The notes below the pieces were generated by a model. The model was not told where the DNA came from. It worked only from the letters and a program-made list of their open reading frames with translations, and did not search any database. Below are positions 7,170 to 15,071 of a stretch of 18,293 bases of DNA, in pieces; the first letter of the stretch is position 1; each line of letters opens with the position of its first letter. The stretch is from Petrotoga sp. UBA5851 (GTDB taxonomy: Bacteria > Thermotogota > Thermotogae > Petrotogales > Petrotogaceae): the NCBI GenBank assembly GCA_002431635.1, contig DJGH01000004.1, positions 15,140-33,432 on the forward strand, given 5' to 3'. Both the position numbers and the translations under genes were made by a program.

Positions 7170-8105
7170 GTGAGAATATTTCAGGGAAGTTATCAGGAAT
7201 TTGACAGTATTTTTATTGAAAACAACCATATAAAAATGACGATCATTCCGGAAATAGGCGGCAAAATAGCTTCGATCATCTATAAGCCACAGGCTTTTGA
7301 AATTCTTTTTCAGCCGTCAGAGCCTTACAGAATGCCAATTTATGGAGACAGTTTTGAAAAATACGATACTTCGGGAATAGATGAGATGTTCCCTAACATA
7401 GACATATCAGATTACCCTTATGGTATTTCAAATATGGTTACATTGAAAGATCACGGCGAACTATGGTCTGTTCCTTGGGGAGCGAGCATAGACCGTTCAC
7501 GTGTTATAACCCAAGTTGCAGGTACTGAGCTTGAATATTCTTTTAAACGTATTGTTGAAGTAAAAAACAACCAAATTTTTCTTGACTACGTAGTTACAAA
7601 TAATTCAAAAAAGAGTATATTAGGCATATGGGCTTTTCATGGTCTGCTTGCCTGTGATGAAATGACACAGATCTTTCTTCCTACCGATAAAGTTATAAAT
7701 GTACATGACAGTTCTGTTCTTGGAAAAGCCGAGACACTTCACAGCTTTCCGGTGACTAAAGATCTGCAGGCAAGAGATTACAGGTTGGACAGAATAGGTT
7801 CACCGCTACTTAAAAAAGCTGAAAAATACTATGTTTGCGGAAAGCTAAAGACAGGTCAGGCATCTCTTACACTTAACAAGAACCAGCTTTTGTGCAAGAT
7901 GAACTTCAACGAAAAAAAAATTCCGTATCTTGGAGTTTGGATAAACGAAGGTGGGTACAAGAACCAGTACAACTGTGCGCTTGAACCATCTACAGGTTAC
8001 TATGATTCTATAATGCGGGCCTATAATAACAATGCTGTCATGGAAATTCTTCCAGGACGCAGAATTTCATGGGGTCTTGAACTGGAGATAATGCCGAATT
8101 ATTAA
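7170..8105 (+). CDS. Aldose 1-epimerase-like (galactose mutarotase superfamily) protein
   Basis: The protein has 311 residues with the beta-sandwich pattern of the galactose-mutarotase superfamily. Candidate catalytic residues fall where the family needs them: a DHGELW block with His95 and VPW after it, a central His157 in WAFHG, and a late acidic residue Glu272 in CALEPSTGYYD. The reaction expected is interconversion of alpha and beta sugar anomers, feeding galactokinase, which needs the alpha form. It starts at GTG 7170, four bases after GAGGTG (7160-7165), and lies 8 bases after galK, so the two are surely co-transcribed. It is more divergent than classical GalM, so action on a different aldose or a sugar phosphate is possible. 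Confidence 0.78.
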   Translation: MRIFQGSYQEFDSIFIENNHIKMTIIPEIGGKIASIIYKPQAFEILFQPSEPYRMPIYGDSFEKYDTSGIDEMFPNIDISDYPYGISNMVTLKDHGELWSVPWGASIDRSRVITQVAGTELEYSFKRIVEVKNNQIFLDYVVTNNSKKSILGIWAFHGLLACDEMTQIFLPTDKVINVHDSSVLGKAETLHSFPVTKDLQARDYRLDRIGSPLLKKAEKYYVCGKLKTGQASLTLNKNQLLCKMNFNEKKIPYLGVWINEGGYKNQYNCALEPSTGYYDSIMRAYNNNAVMEILPGRRISWGLELEIMPNY

Positions 8106-8145
8106 AAATCCCCGTTCTCAGAAGCAGTAGAACGGGGATCTGTTT
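8106..8145. terminator. Bidirectional terminator between the galK unit and the PHP gene
   Basis: A perfect 11-bp stem (ATCCCCGTTCT at 8108-8118, AGAACGGGGAT at 8129-8139) has a 10-base loop. A T tract follows on the plus strand (8141-8147) and another on the minus strand (the complement of AAAAA at 8104-8108). The stop codon of the minus-strand PHP gene falls at the stem-loop boundary. Confidence 0.9.
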
Positions 8146-8888
8146 TTATAGAATACAGGTCTTAAACCACATTCCTGAGCTATATAAAGAGCTTTATCCA
8201 GATCCTTTGATACTGTCTGGACGTTATGGGCATCCGAACCTATGGTGACTGTCTTTCCACCCAGTTCCCTAAATTTTTTATAAAGAGGGATGAGATTTTT
8301 TACTGAAGAAGAGTTTTCAAATCTTCTGGTATTTATTTCGATAGATTTTTCATTTTCCGCAAGAACTTTAAGGATACCGTCTATAATCTCTGAATGCTGT
8401 GAGTAATAAAATTCCTTATCCTGATAGGGGCTGTAACGTGCTATATAGTCGATATGTCCAAGACTGTCTATGAAATCATAGACTCTTAGGCATTCATATA
8501 TGTACTCAAGATAACGCTCGTATGCCTGATGTTTTGTCTTTGCTTCGTAGTAGGATGGCAGGAAAAGATCAATACCGTCTACAAGATGCACTGATCCCAG
8601 TACAAAGTCAAACTCATGAGATGAAACGGTTTTTAAATTTTCCTCAAGACAATCTGTCCTCATTCCCATCTCAACTCCCAGATAAAGTGAAGCTGACCTC
8701 AGAGGAAGGTAAGATTCAAAATACTTATCTACATCGAAGATAAAGAGATTTTCTTTTGGATACTTGTAGTCTAGGTGTTCGGTGATGATCAGACCGATAT
8801 TATTCAGAGAAGATTTTTTCATGGCATCTTCAATCTTCATTTTCGAATCTGTTGAAAAAGTCGTGTGTATATGACTGTCAAAAAGCAA
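8118..8888 (-). CDS. PHP-family phosphoesterase, HisJ-like
   Basis: The protein has 256 residues with a complete PHP metal-binding set: DSHIHT (His6, His8), Asp14, EH (37-38), Glu73 in LGVEMGM, His101 in LGSVHLVDG, His145 in GHIDYI and Asp219/His221 in GSDAH. This is the trinuclear-metal arrangement of histidinol-phosphatase HisJ, which removes phosphate from L-histidinol phosphate. No his gene is nearby, so a broader phosphatase role is equally possible. The start is TTG at 8888, with GGGAGGT (8896-8902, minus strand) seven bases before it, and the product begins MLFDSHIHT as in family members. It is convergent with the galK unit and divergent from the AraC regulator; the roughly 100-base gap holds both promoters, neither with a clear -35. 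Confidence 0.85.
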   Translation of the reverse strand: MLFDSHIHTTFSTDSKMKIEDAMKKSSLNNIGLIITEHLDYKYPKENLFIFDVDKYFESYLPLRSASLYLGVEMGMRTDCLEENLKTVSSHEFDFVLGSVHLVDGIDLFLPSYYEAKTKHQAYERYLEYIYECLRVYDFIDSLGHIDYIARYSPYQDKEFYYSQHSEIIDGILKVLAENEKSIEINTRRFENSSSVKNLIPLYKKFRELGGKTVTIGSDAHNVQTVSKDLDKALYIAQECGLRPVFYKNRSPFYCF

Positions 8889-8990
8889 AATAATTACCTC
8901 CCGAAAGATATTTCAAAGAAATTTTATAATAAAAGTATGAATTTTTCAGTAAAATTAGAATAAGAGTCCACGAAAGGAGGAAAAAAGAGG

Positions 8991-9830
8991 ATGAAAAACA
9001 AAAAAAATTATGAAGCAGTTGTCAATTCTATGATAGATTATATTCAGCAGAACTTAGGCACAGATATAACCCTTTCAAAACTCTCTGATCGTGTACATTT
9101 TTCAAAGTATCATCTTCACAGGATATTTAAAGAGTATACGGGAGAAACTCTAAAAAAGTATATACGCAGGCTCAGAATGGAAAATTCTGTAAATATGATG
9201 ATACAGGAAGATAAAAGCCTTTCTGAGGTTGCTGTTGAAAACGGATATTCATGGATATCGAATTTTTCGCGAACCTTCAGGAAGTATTTTAAAACTCCAC
9301 CACGAAACCTAAAACAATTGCTTTGTACAGAGTATGGACAGTTAAGCTTTGAAGAAACCGGAATAAAAAATATTGAGATTAAACAGACTGACGATATTTT
9401 TTACCGGTATAAACGATTTTTTATGGATTACCGTATTCTCACCGAGGTTATGAAAAATGATGTTTTTTGTGAAAGCTGCAGCGAAGTGTGTCAAAAAACA
9501 TTTGGCATTATATACGATAATCCGCAGGTTACGCCTGCAGACAAGTGCAGGTTCGATCTATGCTTTATTAAAAATTCCGGAAATTCGGAATGCACTTTTA
9601 AGGATATATATAAATCCGGTAGTACCGATAAGATACTTAAAAGGGGTATGTTTGCATGTTTTGATTTTTGTGGCAATTACGAAAAGCTTATAAAAGCTTA
9701 TGAATGGGTATTTTTAATATGGCCTTTACAAAAAAGGGTTAAACTTAAAAATGCTCCGGTTTATGAGTTTTACAGAAAAAGTAAAGATCAAAAGCATTAT
9801 ATTGAAATAAGAGTTCCGCTGGAAATATAA
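8991..9830 (+). CDS. AraC-family regulator with GyrI-like ligand domain
   Basis: The protein has 279 residues. Residues about 8-105 form the AraC DNA-binding domain with two helix-turn-helix units: LSKLSDRVHFSKYHLHRIFK, then LSEVAVENGYSWISNFSRTF followed by KYFKTPPRNL. Residues about 118-279 form a GyrI-like (Rob/BmrR/SbmC type) domain with GIIYDNPQVTPADKCRFDL, a GMFACFDFCGNYEKL strand-helix and a VYEFYRK..IEIRVPL ending. Such regulators bind bulky hydrophobic or cationic ligands and often control multidrug or stress genes. AAAGGAGG (8973-8980) lies ten bases before the ATG. It may regulate the divergent PHP gene, itself, or the acetyltransferase downstream; a terminator right after it makes read-through into that gene less likely. 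Confidence 0.9.
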   Translation: MKNKKNYEAVVNSMIDYIQQNLGTDITLSKLSDRVHFSKYHLHRIFKEYTGETLKKYIRRLRMENSVNMMIQEDKSLSEVAVENGYSWISNFSRTFRKYFKTPPRNLKQLLCTEYGQLSFEETGIKNIEIKQTDDIFYRYKRFFMDYRILTEVMKNDVFCESCSEVCQKTFGIIYDNPQVTPADKCRFDLCFIKNSGNSECTFKDIYKSGSTDKILKRGMFACFDFCGNYEKLIKAYEWVFLIWPLQKRVKLKNAPVYEFYRKSKDQKHYIEIRVPLEI

Positions 9831-9866
9831 ATTCCGCATTATTTTGGAGAATGCGGAATTTTTTTA
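9830..9866 (+). terminator. Intrinsic terminator after the AraC regulator
   Basis: AATTCCGCATT (9830-9840) pairs perfectly with AATGCGGAATT (9850-9860) around a 9-base loop, followed by a run of seven or more T. The stem starts at the last base of the stop codon. Confidence 0.9.
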
Positions 9867-9923
9867 GCAATTTTGGATAAGATTTTTTTTAAAAAATAGT
9901 GCATAATTCTTTAGGGTGATAAA

Positions 9924-10508
9924 ATGGAAAAAATAATAATAAGACAGGGAATAAGCCTCAAGGATAGATTCCAGGCTGGAAAGCTATTCATGGATGCTTT
10001 CTATCAAAAATTCCGACATACTGTAAAAAACGAGAGTACTTTTCTGAATCTTATAAGCACAGGTCTCAATCTTGATTACTGTATTTCAGCATATGAGAAT
10101 TCAAAATTGCTTGGGATATGCGGTTTCCAGTATGGAAAATACAGATTTGTGAACTTCTATTTTCGTGATTTTATAAAGAGATATGGAATTTTCGCAGGAA
10201 CAGCCAAGTGTGTCGCATGCCGTTTTTATTACCGCAAACATAAAGATGGAGAGCTTTTGATGGATGGAATAACGGTTGAAAAGACTGCAAGAGGGTTGGG
10301 GATTGGAAGTAGAATGATTAAAACACTTTTCTCTTATGCAACAGCTACTGGATTCAAAAGTATAAGACTTGATGTTATAGATACGAATACAAATGCGCGT
10401 AGGCTCTATGAAAAACTCGGTTTTAAAGCTATAAAGACAGAAAAATCACTTTTTTACAAAGATATCGGTTTCAACAGTATAACAACAATGATAAAAGATA
10501 TAAGCTAA
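9924..10508 (+). CDS. GNAT-family N-acetyltransferase
   Basis: The protein has 194 residues and a single GNAT domain. The acetyl-CoA loop is in GITVEKTARGLGIGSRMIK (115-133), with the R-G-x-G-I-G/A pattern intact, and the NTNARRLYEKLGF block that closes GNAT folds is present. An aromatic and basic insertion (YGKYRFVNFYFRDFIKRYG, about 70-88) lies between strands and probably shapes the substrate site. The substrate is unknown. AGGGTGAT precedes the ATG by a few bases. It was probably the first gene of a two-gene unit, because the ribosome site of the wrecked dehydrogenase begins 4 bases after its stop. Confidence 0.85.
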   Translation: MEKIIIRQGISLKDRFQAGKLFMDAFYQKFRHTVKNESTFLNLISTGLNLDYCISAYENSKLLGICGFQYGKYRFVNFYFRDFIKRYGIFAGTAKCVACRFYYRKHKDGELLMDGITVEKTARGLGIGSRMIKTLFSYATATGFKSIRLDVIDTNTNARRLYEKLGFKAIKTEKSLFYKDIGFNSITTMIKDIS

Positions 10509-10521
10509 ACCGGAGGCGTAT

Positions 10522-10891
10522 ACGGAAATTAAAGATAAAGTGATGCTTATAACAGGTGCCGGATCTGGTATTGGACAGGCACTGGCAGTTTCTGCCGCCT
10601 GTGAAGGAGCCAGCGTTGCTATGTGCGATATATCAAAAAGACAGATGGTAGAAGAACTTTCTAAAAAAGAGATCTACGATTTTGGGGATATAGACATTCT
10701 TGTAAATAATGCAGGAGTTGCATCAAGCGGAATGGTGTGCGAAAGCGAGTATGAACTCTATGAATGGACGTTGGGAATAAATTTTTTTTGGAGTACTGTA
10801 CATGACAAAAGCCTTCCTTGCTTTTCTTATGACTCGACCCAGAGCTTGCATAGTAAATGTTGCAAGTGTCTATGGACTAGTAGGCATGTAA
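10522..10891 (+). pseudogene. Degraded short-chain dehydrogenase/reductase (SDR)
   Basis: The remnant keeps the SDR nucleotide-binding motif (TGAGSGIG, residues 11-18) and the LVNNAG motif (60-65). Four lesions are visible. (1) Five bases after GGAGG (10512-10516) the expected ATG is ACG (10522-10524), and the frame from it reads T-EIKDKVMLITGAG, a normal SDR N-terminus. (2) TGxxxGIG and NNAG are about 44 residues apart rather than the usual 70 or so, an internal loss of roughly 25 codons covering the acidic D-V motif region. (3) A run of eight T (10782-10789) shifts the frame; removing one T restores NFFGVLYMTKAFLAFLM and VNVASVYGLVGM. (4) The gene then stops at 10889-10891 without the YxxxK catalytic pair or the rest of the fold. 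An active product is not expected. In the unrepaired frame translation would run on to 10944. Confidence 0.85.
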
Positions 10892-10928
10892 TGAAATATT
10901 ATGAAAAACTGGTCAAAATCTGTAGATT

Positions 10929-10960
10929 AAAAACTGCCGCTTAAACTAGCGGCAGTTTTT
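10929..10960. terminator. Bidirectional terminator between the SDR remnant and the sugar transport operon
   Basis: A perfect 13-bp stem (10929-10941 with 10948-10960), with a CTGCCGC core and a 6-base loop, is flanked by A/T tracts on both sides, so it can stop transcription from either direction. The stop codon of the minus-strand permease overlaps its outer end. Confidence 0.88.
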
Positions 10961-11798
10961 AATCTTTTACTGCACCTGCGGTTAAACCTGCAATTATATA
11001 TTTCTGAAGCAACAAGACCATTATTATCAAAGGAAGAGTTATAACTACCGAAGAAGCTGCTATCAGGTTCCATGCAGAATCATACTGTCCCTGAAAAAGA
11101 ATCAAAGAAACAGGAACGGTAAATTTTTTTGAATCTGTTATAAAAATTTTAGCAAAAAGCAGTTCATTCCACGCGCCTATAAACGTAAGAATGGCGGCGG
11201 TAAAAACTCCTGGAGCAGCAAGGGGAGTTATTATTTTTATAAAAGTCTTAAAAGGTGATGCTCCATCTATTGAAGCTGCCTCTACAAGCTCGTCCGGAAT
11301 CTGCTGGAAAAAAGAATGCAGTGTCCATATAGTAAGCGGAAGGGAAAAAGTCAGATACGGAAGAATCAAAGATGCGAAAGAATTTATAATTCCCATCTGC
11401 TGAAATAAAATATAAAGTGGCGAAACAATAACAATTCCGGGGAACATAGATACAGAAAGTATAAGCGAAAGCACAAAATTTTTCCCGCGCATTTTAAACT
11501 TAGCAAGTGCATATGCGGCGGAACTTCCTATAGCAAGACTGACCAATGTTGTGATGGTCGATACCATAAGCGAGTTGAGAAGATTTCTTCCTATGTTGTG
11601 CTCCGTAAAGATTTTGATGTAATTATTCCATAAGGGTTTGTGTGCGAGCCAGTTGGGTGGCATCTTATACAGCTCCTGATCTCCCTTGAGTGATGATATA
11701 AAAAGCCAATAAAAAGGAAAAAACATGAAAAATATTACAAAGGCAACCCCTACAAAAAATAAAACCTTTCCAAGGATATTTTTATGTCTGTTTTTCAT
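10959..11798 (-). CDS. Sugar ABC transporter permease, MalG-like
   Basis: The protein has 279 residues with six expected membrane segments, beginning at about 11-30 after a basic N-terminus. The cytoplasmic EAA loop that docks on the ATPase is EAASIDGASPFKTFIK (173-188) with TPLAAP after it. Length, the MFFPFYWLFISSLK start and the C-terminal KYIIAGLTAGAVKD are typical of the MalG/CUT1 class. It forms the channel with the MalF-like partner encoded 4 bases upstream. GGGAAGTGA lies just before the ATG at 11798. It is the last gene of the operon and ends at a strong terminator. Substrate specificity comes from the binding protein. Confidence 0.93.
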   Translation of the reverse strand: MKNRHKNILGKVLFFVGVAFVIFFMFFPFYWLFISSLKGDQELYKMPPNWLAHKPLWNNYIKIFTEHNIGRNLLNSLMVSTITTLVSLAIGSSAAYALAKFKMRGKNFVLSLILSVSMFPGIVIVSPLYILFQQMGIINSFASLILPYLTFSLPLTIWTLHSFFQQIPDELVEAASIDGASPFKTFIKIITPLAAPGVFTAAILTFIGAWNELLFAKIFITDSKKFTVPVSLILFQGQYDSAWNLIAASSVVITLPLIIMVLLLQKYIIAGLTAGAVKD

Positions 11799-11802
11799 GA
11801 CA

Positions 11803-12693
11803 TCACTTCCCGTAAGGATTTGCGCCGAGTACTTTTATAAACAGAAAAGCAATTAACATTGTAAAAATAAATATTACAATAGAAATGGTGGCACCCATTC
11901 CGAAGTTAAGCTGATTCATCATAACTTTATAGTTGTAGAGCGAAAGAAGCTCGGTGCTTGATGCAGGTCCTCCGTTGGTCAGAGATATGGCTATATCAAA
12001 GGCCTTAAATGTATCAAGAGTTCTGAATATAAGTGCTACAAGAAGTGTTGGCTTAAGCATCGGCAGAGTTATAGCCCAAAATTGTTTCCATTTGTTTGCA
12101 CCGTCTACTCTGGCGGCCTCATATAGCTGAGGAGGAATAGTCTGAAGTCCTGCCAATAACAGCAAAGCCATGAAAGGTATGGTCTTCCATGCGTCGGCAC
12201 ATACCATAGCCCAGAAAGCCTGAGGCTGACGGCCTATTATATTGACATACTCCTGAACTAGACCAGTTTTTTTAGCGATATCGTTTATTACTCCAAACTG
12301 GTCGGAATACATAAGCCTCCACATCTGTGCAGAAGCGACTGTCGGAATTGCCCAAGGAATAAGAGTGAAGGCACGGACCATCCCTCTGCCCTTGAAGTCT
12401 TTGTTTATAAGCAATGCGATGAGAAGCCCTGCAACGGCTTCGATACTCACGGCAACCAGGGTAAAGGATACAGTGACAGTAAGAGAGTTTAAAAAATCCT
12501 GATTCTGAAAAAGATTTATATAGTTGTTAACACCTACAAAAGCTTTCATACTCGGAAATTTGAGATTGTATTTATAAAGAGAAAGAATAAAAGTCCGTGC
12601 TATGGGGAAAAAGGTTACCAGTGCTATGACAGCTACAGCCGGTAAAACAAACCAAAAGCCCCTTGCGGTATCCCTTTTTACTCTTGAAGACAT
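11803..12693 (-). CDS. Sugar ABC transporter permease, MalF-like
   Basis: The protein has 296 residues and six membrane segments typical of CUT1 MalF/UgpA permeases without the large periplasmic insertion of E. coli MalF. The EAA loop is EAARVDGANKWKQFWAITLP (192-211). TNGGPASSTELLSLYNY is the usual block before the last helix. The start is the ATG at 12693, six bases after GGAGGG (12700-12705, minus strand). An in-frame upstream ATG at 12738 would add 15 residues encoded by the intercistronic hairpin and was rejected. It pairs with the MalG-like permease, whose gene follows after 4 bases. Confidence 0.93.
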   Translation of the reverse strand: MSSRVKRDTARGFWFVLPAVAVIALVTFFPIARTFILSLYKYNLKFPSMKAFVGVNNYINLFQNQDFLNSLTVTVSFTLVAVSIEAVAGLLIALLINKDFKGRGMVRAFTLIPWAIPTVASAQMWRLMYSDQFGVINDIAKKTGLVQEYVNIIGRQPQAFWAMVCADAWKTIPFMALLLLAGLQTIPPQLYEAARVDGANKWKQFWAITLPMLKPTLLVALIFRTLDTFKAFDIAISLTNGGPASSTELLSLYNYKVMMNQLNFGMGATISIVIFIFTMLIAFLFIKVLGANPYGK

Positions 12694-12723
12694 TATAATC
12701 CCTCCGTTATTTATAAAGAAACG

Positions 12724-12744
12724 CTCCCTTTTATGCAAAGGGAG
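12724..12744 (-). promoter_or_regulatory. Intercistronic hairpin between binding protein and permease genes
   Basis: On the minus strand CTCCCTTT and AAAGGGAG form a perfect 8-bp stem with a 5-base loop, followed by a short T-rich stretch (CGTTTCTTT). It sits in the only sizeable gap inside the operon (69 bases), directly after the binding-protein gene. It could be a leaky terminator or a 3'-end stabiliser that raises binding-protein mRNA above permease mRNA. Confidence 0.6.
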
Positions 12745-12762
12745 ACATTTCCTTTGTTTGAA

Positions 12763-14007
12763 TTATTGGTATACTTTCTTTATTTCAGCTTCCATCTGTT
12801 TTGCGGCATCTGCAGGTTTACTCTTGTTGGTAACAACAGAATGGAAACCCTTCTGGAGAATCTGGGTTATCTCAGCATAGTACGGAGTAACAGGTCTGGG
12901 AACGGCATTTATCATTATAGGATAGTAAGTTGTGAGATCGCCGTTGGCTTTAAGGGCGGCGGCATTAGTATAAACATCGACTCTGGTCGGAGAGTTGCCT
13001 GCTACAATTACCCTAAGAATCTGTGCCACTTCTGATGTCAAGAATTTTGCAAACTTAACTCCTGCTTCTTTTTCATCTTTAGGAGCGAAAGGATTTACAA
13101 ATACATTCCACCCTCCCAAAGTAGCTGCGCCGGCTTTTCCTTTCGGACCCCTTGGCATCGGAACCATTCCATACTTTCCCTTTACAGCTGATTCTGAGCT
13201 GCCAAGGTTGGTTATTGAGTTGCAGTAAGGCCAGTTTCTCATAAAAACAGCTTTACCCTGCTGGAATACCTGTCTTGCATCTTCTTCGCCGAAGGTTGTT
13301 ACAGACTCCGGAGCTATCTTATACTTATGAATCATATCCTGCATAAACTGCATAGCTTCAATAACTTCAGGCGTATTTATCTTTACTTCGTTTTTGTCAT
13401 TGATTATTTCACCGTTATTGGCGGCAATATATTCAACCATATCGCATACAAGTCCTTCGTACTGATTGGCCTGGAATACAAAACCATGAATATTTTCTTT
13501 CTTTGAAACATCTTGGGCTATCTTTATCAGTTCATCCCATGTCGTCGGCGGTTTATAACCATACTTGTCAAGAAGATCTTTTCTGTAGTACAGAAGACCT
13601 CCATCGGTAAAAGCAGGAATGGCATAAAGCTTGCCGTTGTAAGTACATGATTTTATAGTTCCGGGAATAAACTTGGCCAGTTCATCCTTGGTCATATAAG
13701 GGCTTAGATCCAAAGCCCATCCAGCTGCTCCGAACTCCGCAGGCCAAATGACATCGCCAAGATAAACCGTAGGATTTTTATCCTTTGCCCCAAGTCTGGT
13801 TACAAGAGCCGTGTGTTTGTCATCAGTCGACCATGACTGAAGCAGGAACTCTACTTCAATATCGTCCTGTGACTGGTTGAAAATCTGTGTAAGAATGGCA
13901 TCTACGCTTTGAGCTTGGTTATCGCCGAAGTACGTGATCTTAACCTTGGCAAAAGACAATGAAAGCACCATGACAGCAACCAACATAACTAAAATCAGTT
14001 TCTTCAC
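12763..14007 (-). CDS. Sugar ABC transporter substrate-binding protein
   Basis: The protein has 414 residues of the CUT1 family-1 solute-binding type. The leader MKKLILVMLVAVMVLSLSFA fits signal peptidase I cleavage after Ala20, and no lipobox cysteine exists, so the mature protein is probably free in a periplasm. Family blocks include YNGKLYAIPAFTDGGLLYY, LLDKYGYKPPTTWDELIKIA, FQQGKAVFMRNWPY and GGWNVFVNPFAPK. These resemble the trehalose/maltose/sucrose-binding subgroup, so an alpha-glucoside such as trehalose or maltose is a tentative ligand. The start is GTG at 14007, six bases after GGGGGTG (minus strand, 14014-14020). It follows the LacI regulator by 33 bases and precedes the two permeases. 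Confidence 0.92.
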   Translation of the reverse strand: MKKLILVMLVAVMVLSLSFAKVKITYFGDNQAQSVDAILTQIFNQSQDDIEVEFLLQSWSTDDKHTALVTRLGAKDKNPTVYLGDVIWPAEFGAAGWALDLSPYMTKDELAKFIPGTIKSCTYNGKLYAIPAFTDGGLLYYRKDLLDKYGYKPPTTWDELIKIAQDVSKKENIHGFVFQANQYEGLVCDMVEYIAANNGEIINDKNEVKINTPEVIEAMQFMQDMIHKYKIAPESVTTFGEEDARQVFQQGKAVFMRNWPYCNSITNLGSSESAVKGKYGMVPMPRGPKGKAGAATLGGWNVFVNPFAPKDEKEAGVKFAKFLTSEVAQILRVIVAGNSPTRVDVYTNAAALKANGDLTTYYPIMINAVPRPVTPYYAEITQILQKGFHSVVTNKSKPADAAKQMEAEIKKVYQ

Positions 14008-14040
14008 CTATAACACCCCCGTACAGTTGATATGTTCTTT

Positions 14041-15033
14041 TCATGCAGAACTTCTCTTTATAGCAACGGGCATGAGTTTTATGTGTTGAACACTCATAGC
14101 CGGATTGCTTATCTTTGCAAGCGCAAGCTCAGCGGTCCTTGCCCCCATTTCCTCTATAGGCTGACCTATGGTCGAAAGACCATATTGGTTGGTCCAGCTT
14201 TGATTATCAAAACCGACTAGAAAAAAGTCCTTTCCTGGGATTTTTCCAAGGCTGGCTGCCACCTGAAGAACTATAAGGGCAAATGTATCTGTAAGAGCAA
14301 AAATTCCGGGTTTTCTGAATTTTTTCAGTATCTGAGCAATCTTTTGGGTAGACGGTCCTATCAGGAGATCCGAAAATACAATATTATCTTCAGTTATAGA
14401 AATTTTTTCTTCCTGAAGAAGGTTAAAAAAGCCTTCAAGCCTTTCGTCCATTACACCGCTTACCATAAGGTTAAGGGTTTCTTTGGTCTGAATAGCAAAA
14501 AAATCATGACAGTTATTTTCCAAAAGCATTTTTGCGGCAAGCTGTCCGCCATAAAAGTTATCGACATAAACACTGTCAAAGTTTTTGTGTCTGTTTTCCA
14601 TGAGTATAAGAGGTTTTTTAAGTCTGGGAGTAAGCCCAAATGTTTTGCTTAACGAGAGGGTACACATTATTACCGCATCGGATTCATTAATAAGCGATTT
14701 GTCCTCCTTAAGTTTGGTCAAGCGCTTTTCTGATATCAGCGGGTAAAGAACGGACTCATAATTGGATTCGTCAAGTATATTATCAAAACTCTTGAGAATC
14801 CTCCAGTGAAATTCGGTTTTAAACTCCGGGACTATTATGAGTACTCTGTTGGTTTTTTTTATGGAAAGCATCCTTGCATGGAAGTTTGGTTCATAATTAA
14901 GTTTTTTCATGGCCTGAATTACCTTGGATCTGGTCAGTTCATTTACACTTCCATCATTTAGGACTCTGGAAACGGTTCCTACTCCGACACCTGCTTCTTT
15001 AGCCACATCCCGTATGCTTATTCCGCTTTTCAA
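14041..15033 (-). CDS. LacI-family transcriptional regulator of the sugar operon
   Basis: The protein has 330 residues. The N-terminal helix-turn-helix ISIRDVAKEAGVGVGTVSRV (5-24) is followed by the hinge-helix block NFHARMLSIKKTNRV and a periplasmic-binding-protein-like sensor domain with IFALTDTFALIVLQ and FFLVGFDNQSW. It should repress until a sugar binds. The start chosen is TTG at 15033, six bases after GAGGTG (15040-15045, minus strand). The GTG at 15042 is part of that ribosome site and would add three residues. It is the first gene of the operon, 33 bases before the binding-protein gene, and an 18-bp palindrome just upstream is its probable operator, so it is likely autoregulated and responds to the transported sugar. 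Confidence 0.92.
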   Translation of the reverse strand: MKSGISIRDVAKEAGVGVGTVSRVLNDGSVNELTRSKVIQAMKKLNYEPNFHARMLSIKKTNRVLIIVPEFKTEFHWRILKSFDNILDESNYESVLYPLISEKRLTKLKEDKSLINESDAVIMCTLSLSKTFGLTPRLKKPLILMENRHKNFDSVYVDNFYGGQLAAKMLLENNCHDFFAIQTKETLNLMVSGVMDERLEGFFNLLQEEKISITEDNIVFSDLLIGPSTQKIAQILKKFRKPGIFALTDTFALIVLQVAASLGKIPGKDFFLVGFDNQSWTNQYGLSTIGQPIEEMGARTAELALAKISNPAMSVQHIKLMPVAIKRSSA

Positions 15034-15053
15034 AGCTGTCACCTCTAATTTTT

Positions 15054-15071
15054 CATGGAACTATTTCCATG
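15054..15071 (-). promoter_or_regulatory. Probable LacI operator
   Basis: CATGGAA-ctat-TTCCATG is a perfect 7+7 inverted repeat with a 4-base centre, the size and spacing of LacI-family operators (TGGAA....TTCCA core). It lies directly after the predicted -10 box of the lacI operon and covers the expected transcription start. Confidence 0.7.

Noticed and set aside
8889..8990. Divergent promoters between the PHP and AraC genes
   Set aside because: TATAAT-like boxes occur on both strands (for example 8925-8930) but no -35 box at proper spacing was found, and GAAA/TTTC repeats there are too short to call operators.
12694..12738. ATG at 12738 as the MalF-like start
   Set aside because: It falls in the loop of the intercistronic hairpin and lacks a ribosome site; the ATG at 12693 has GGAGGG at ideal spacing.
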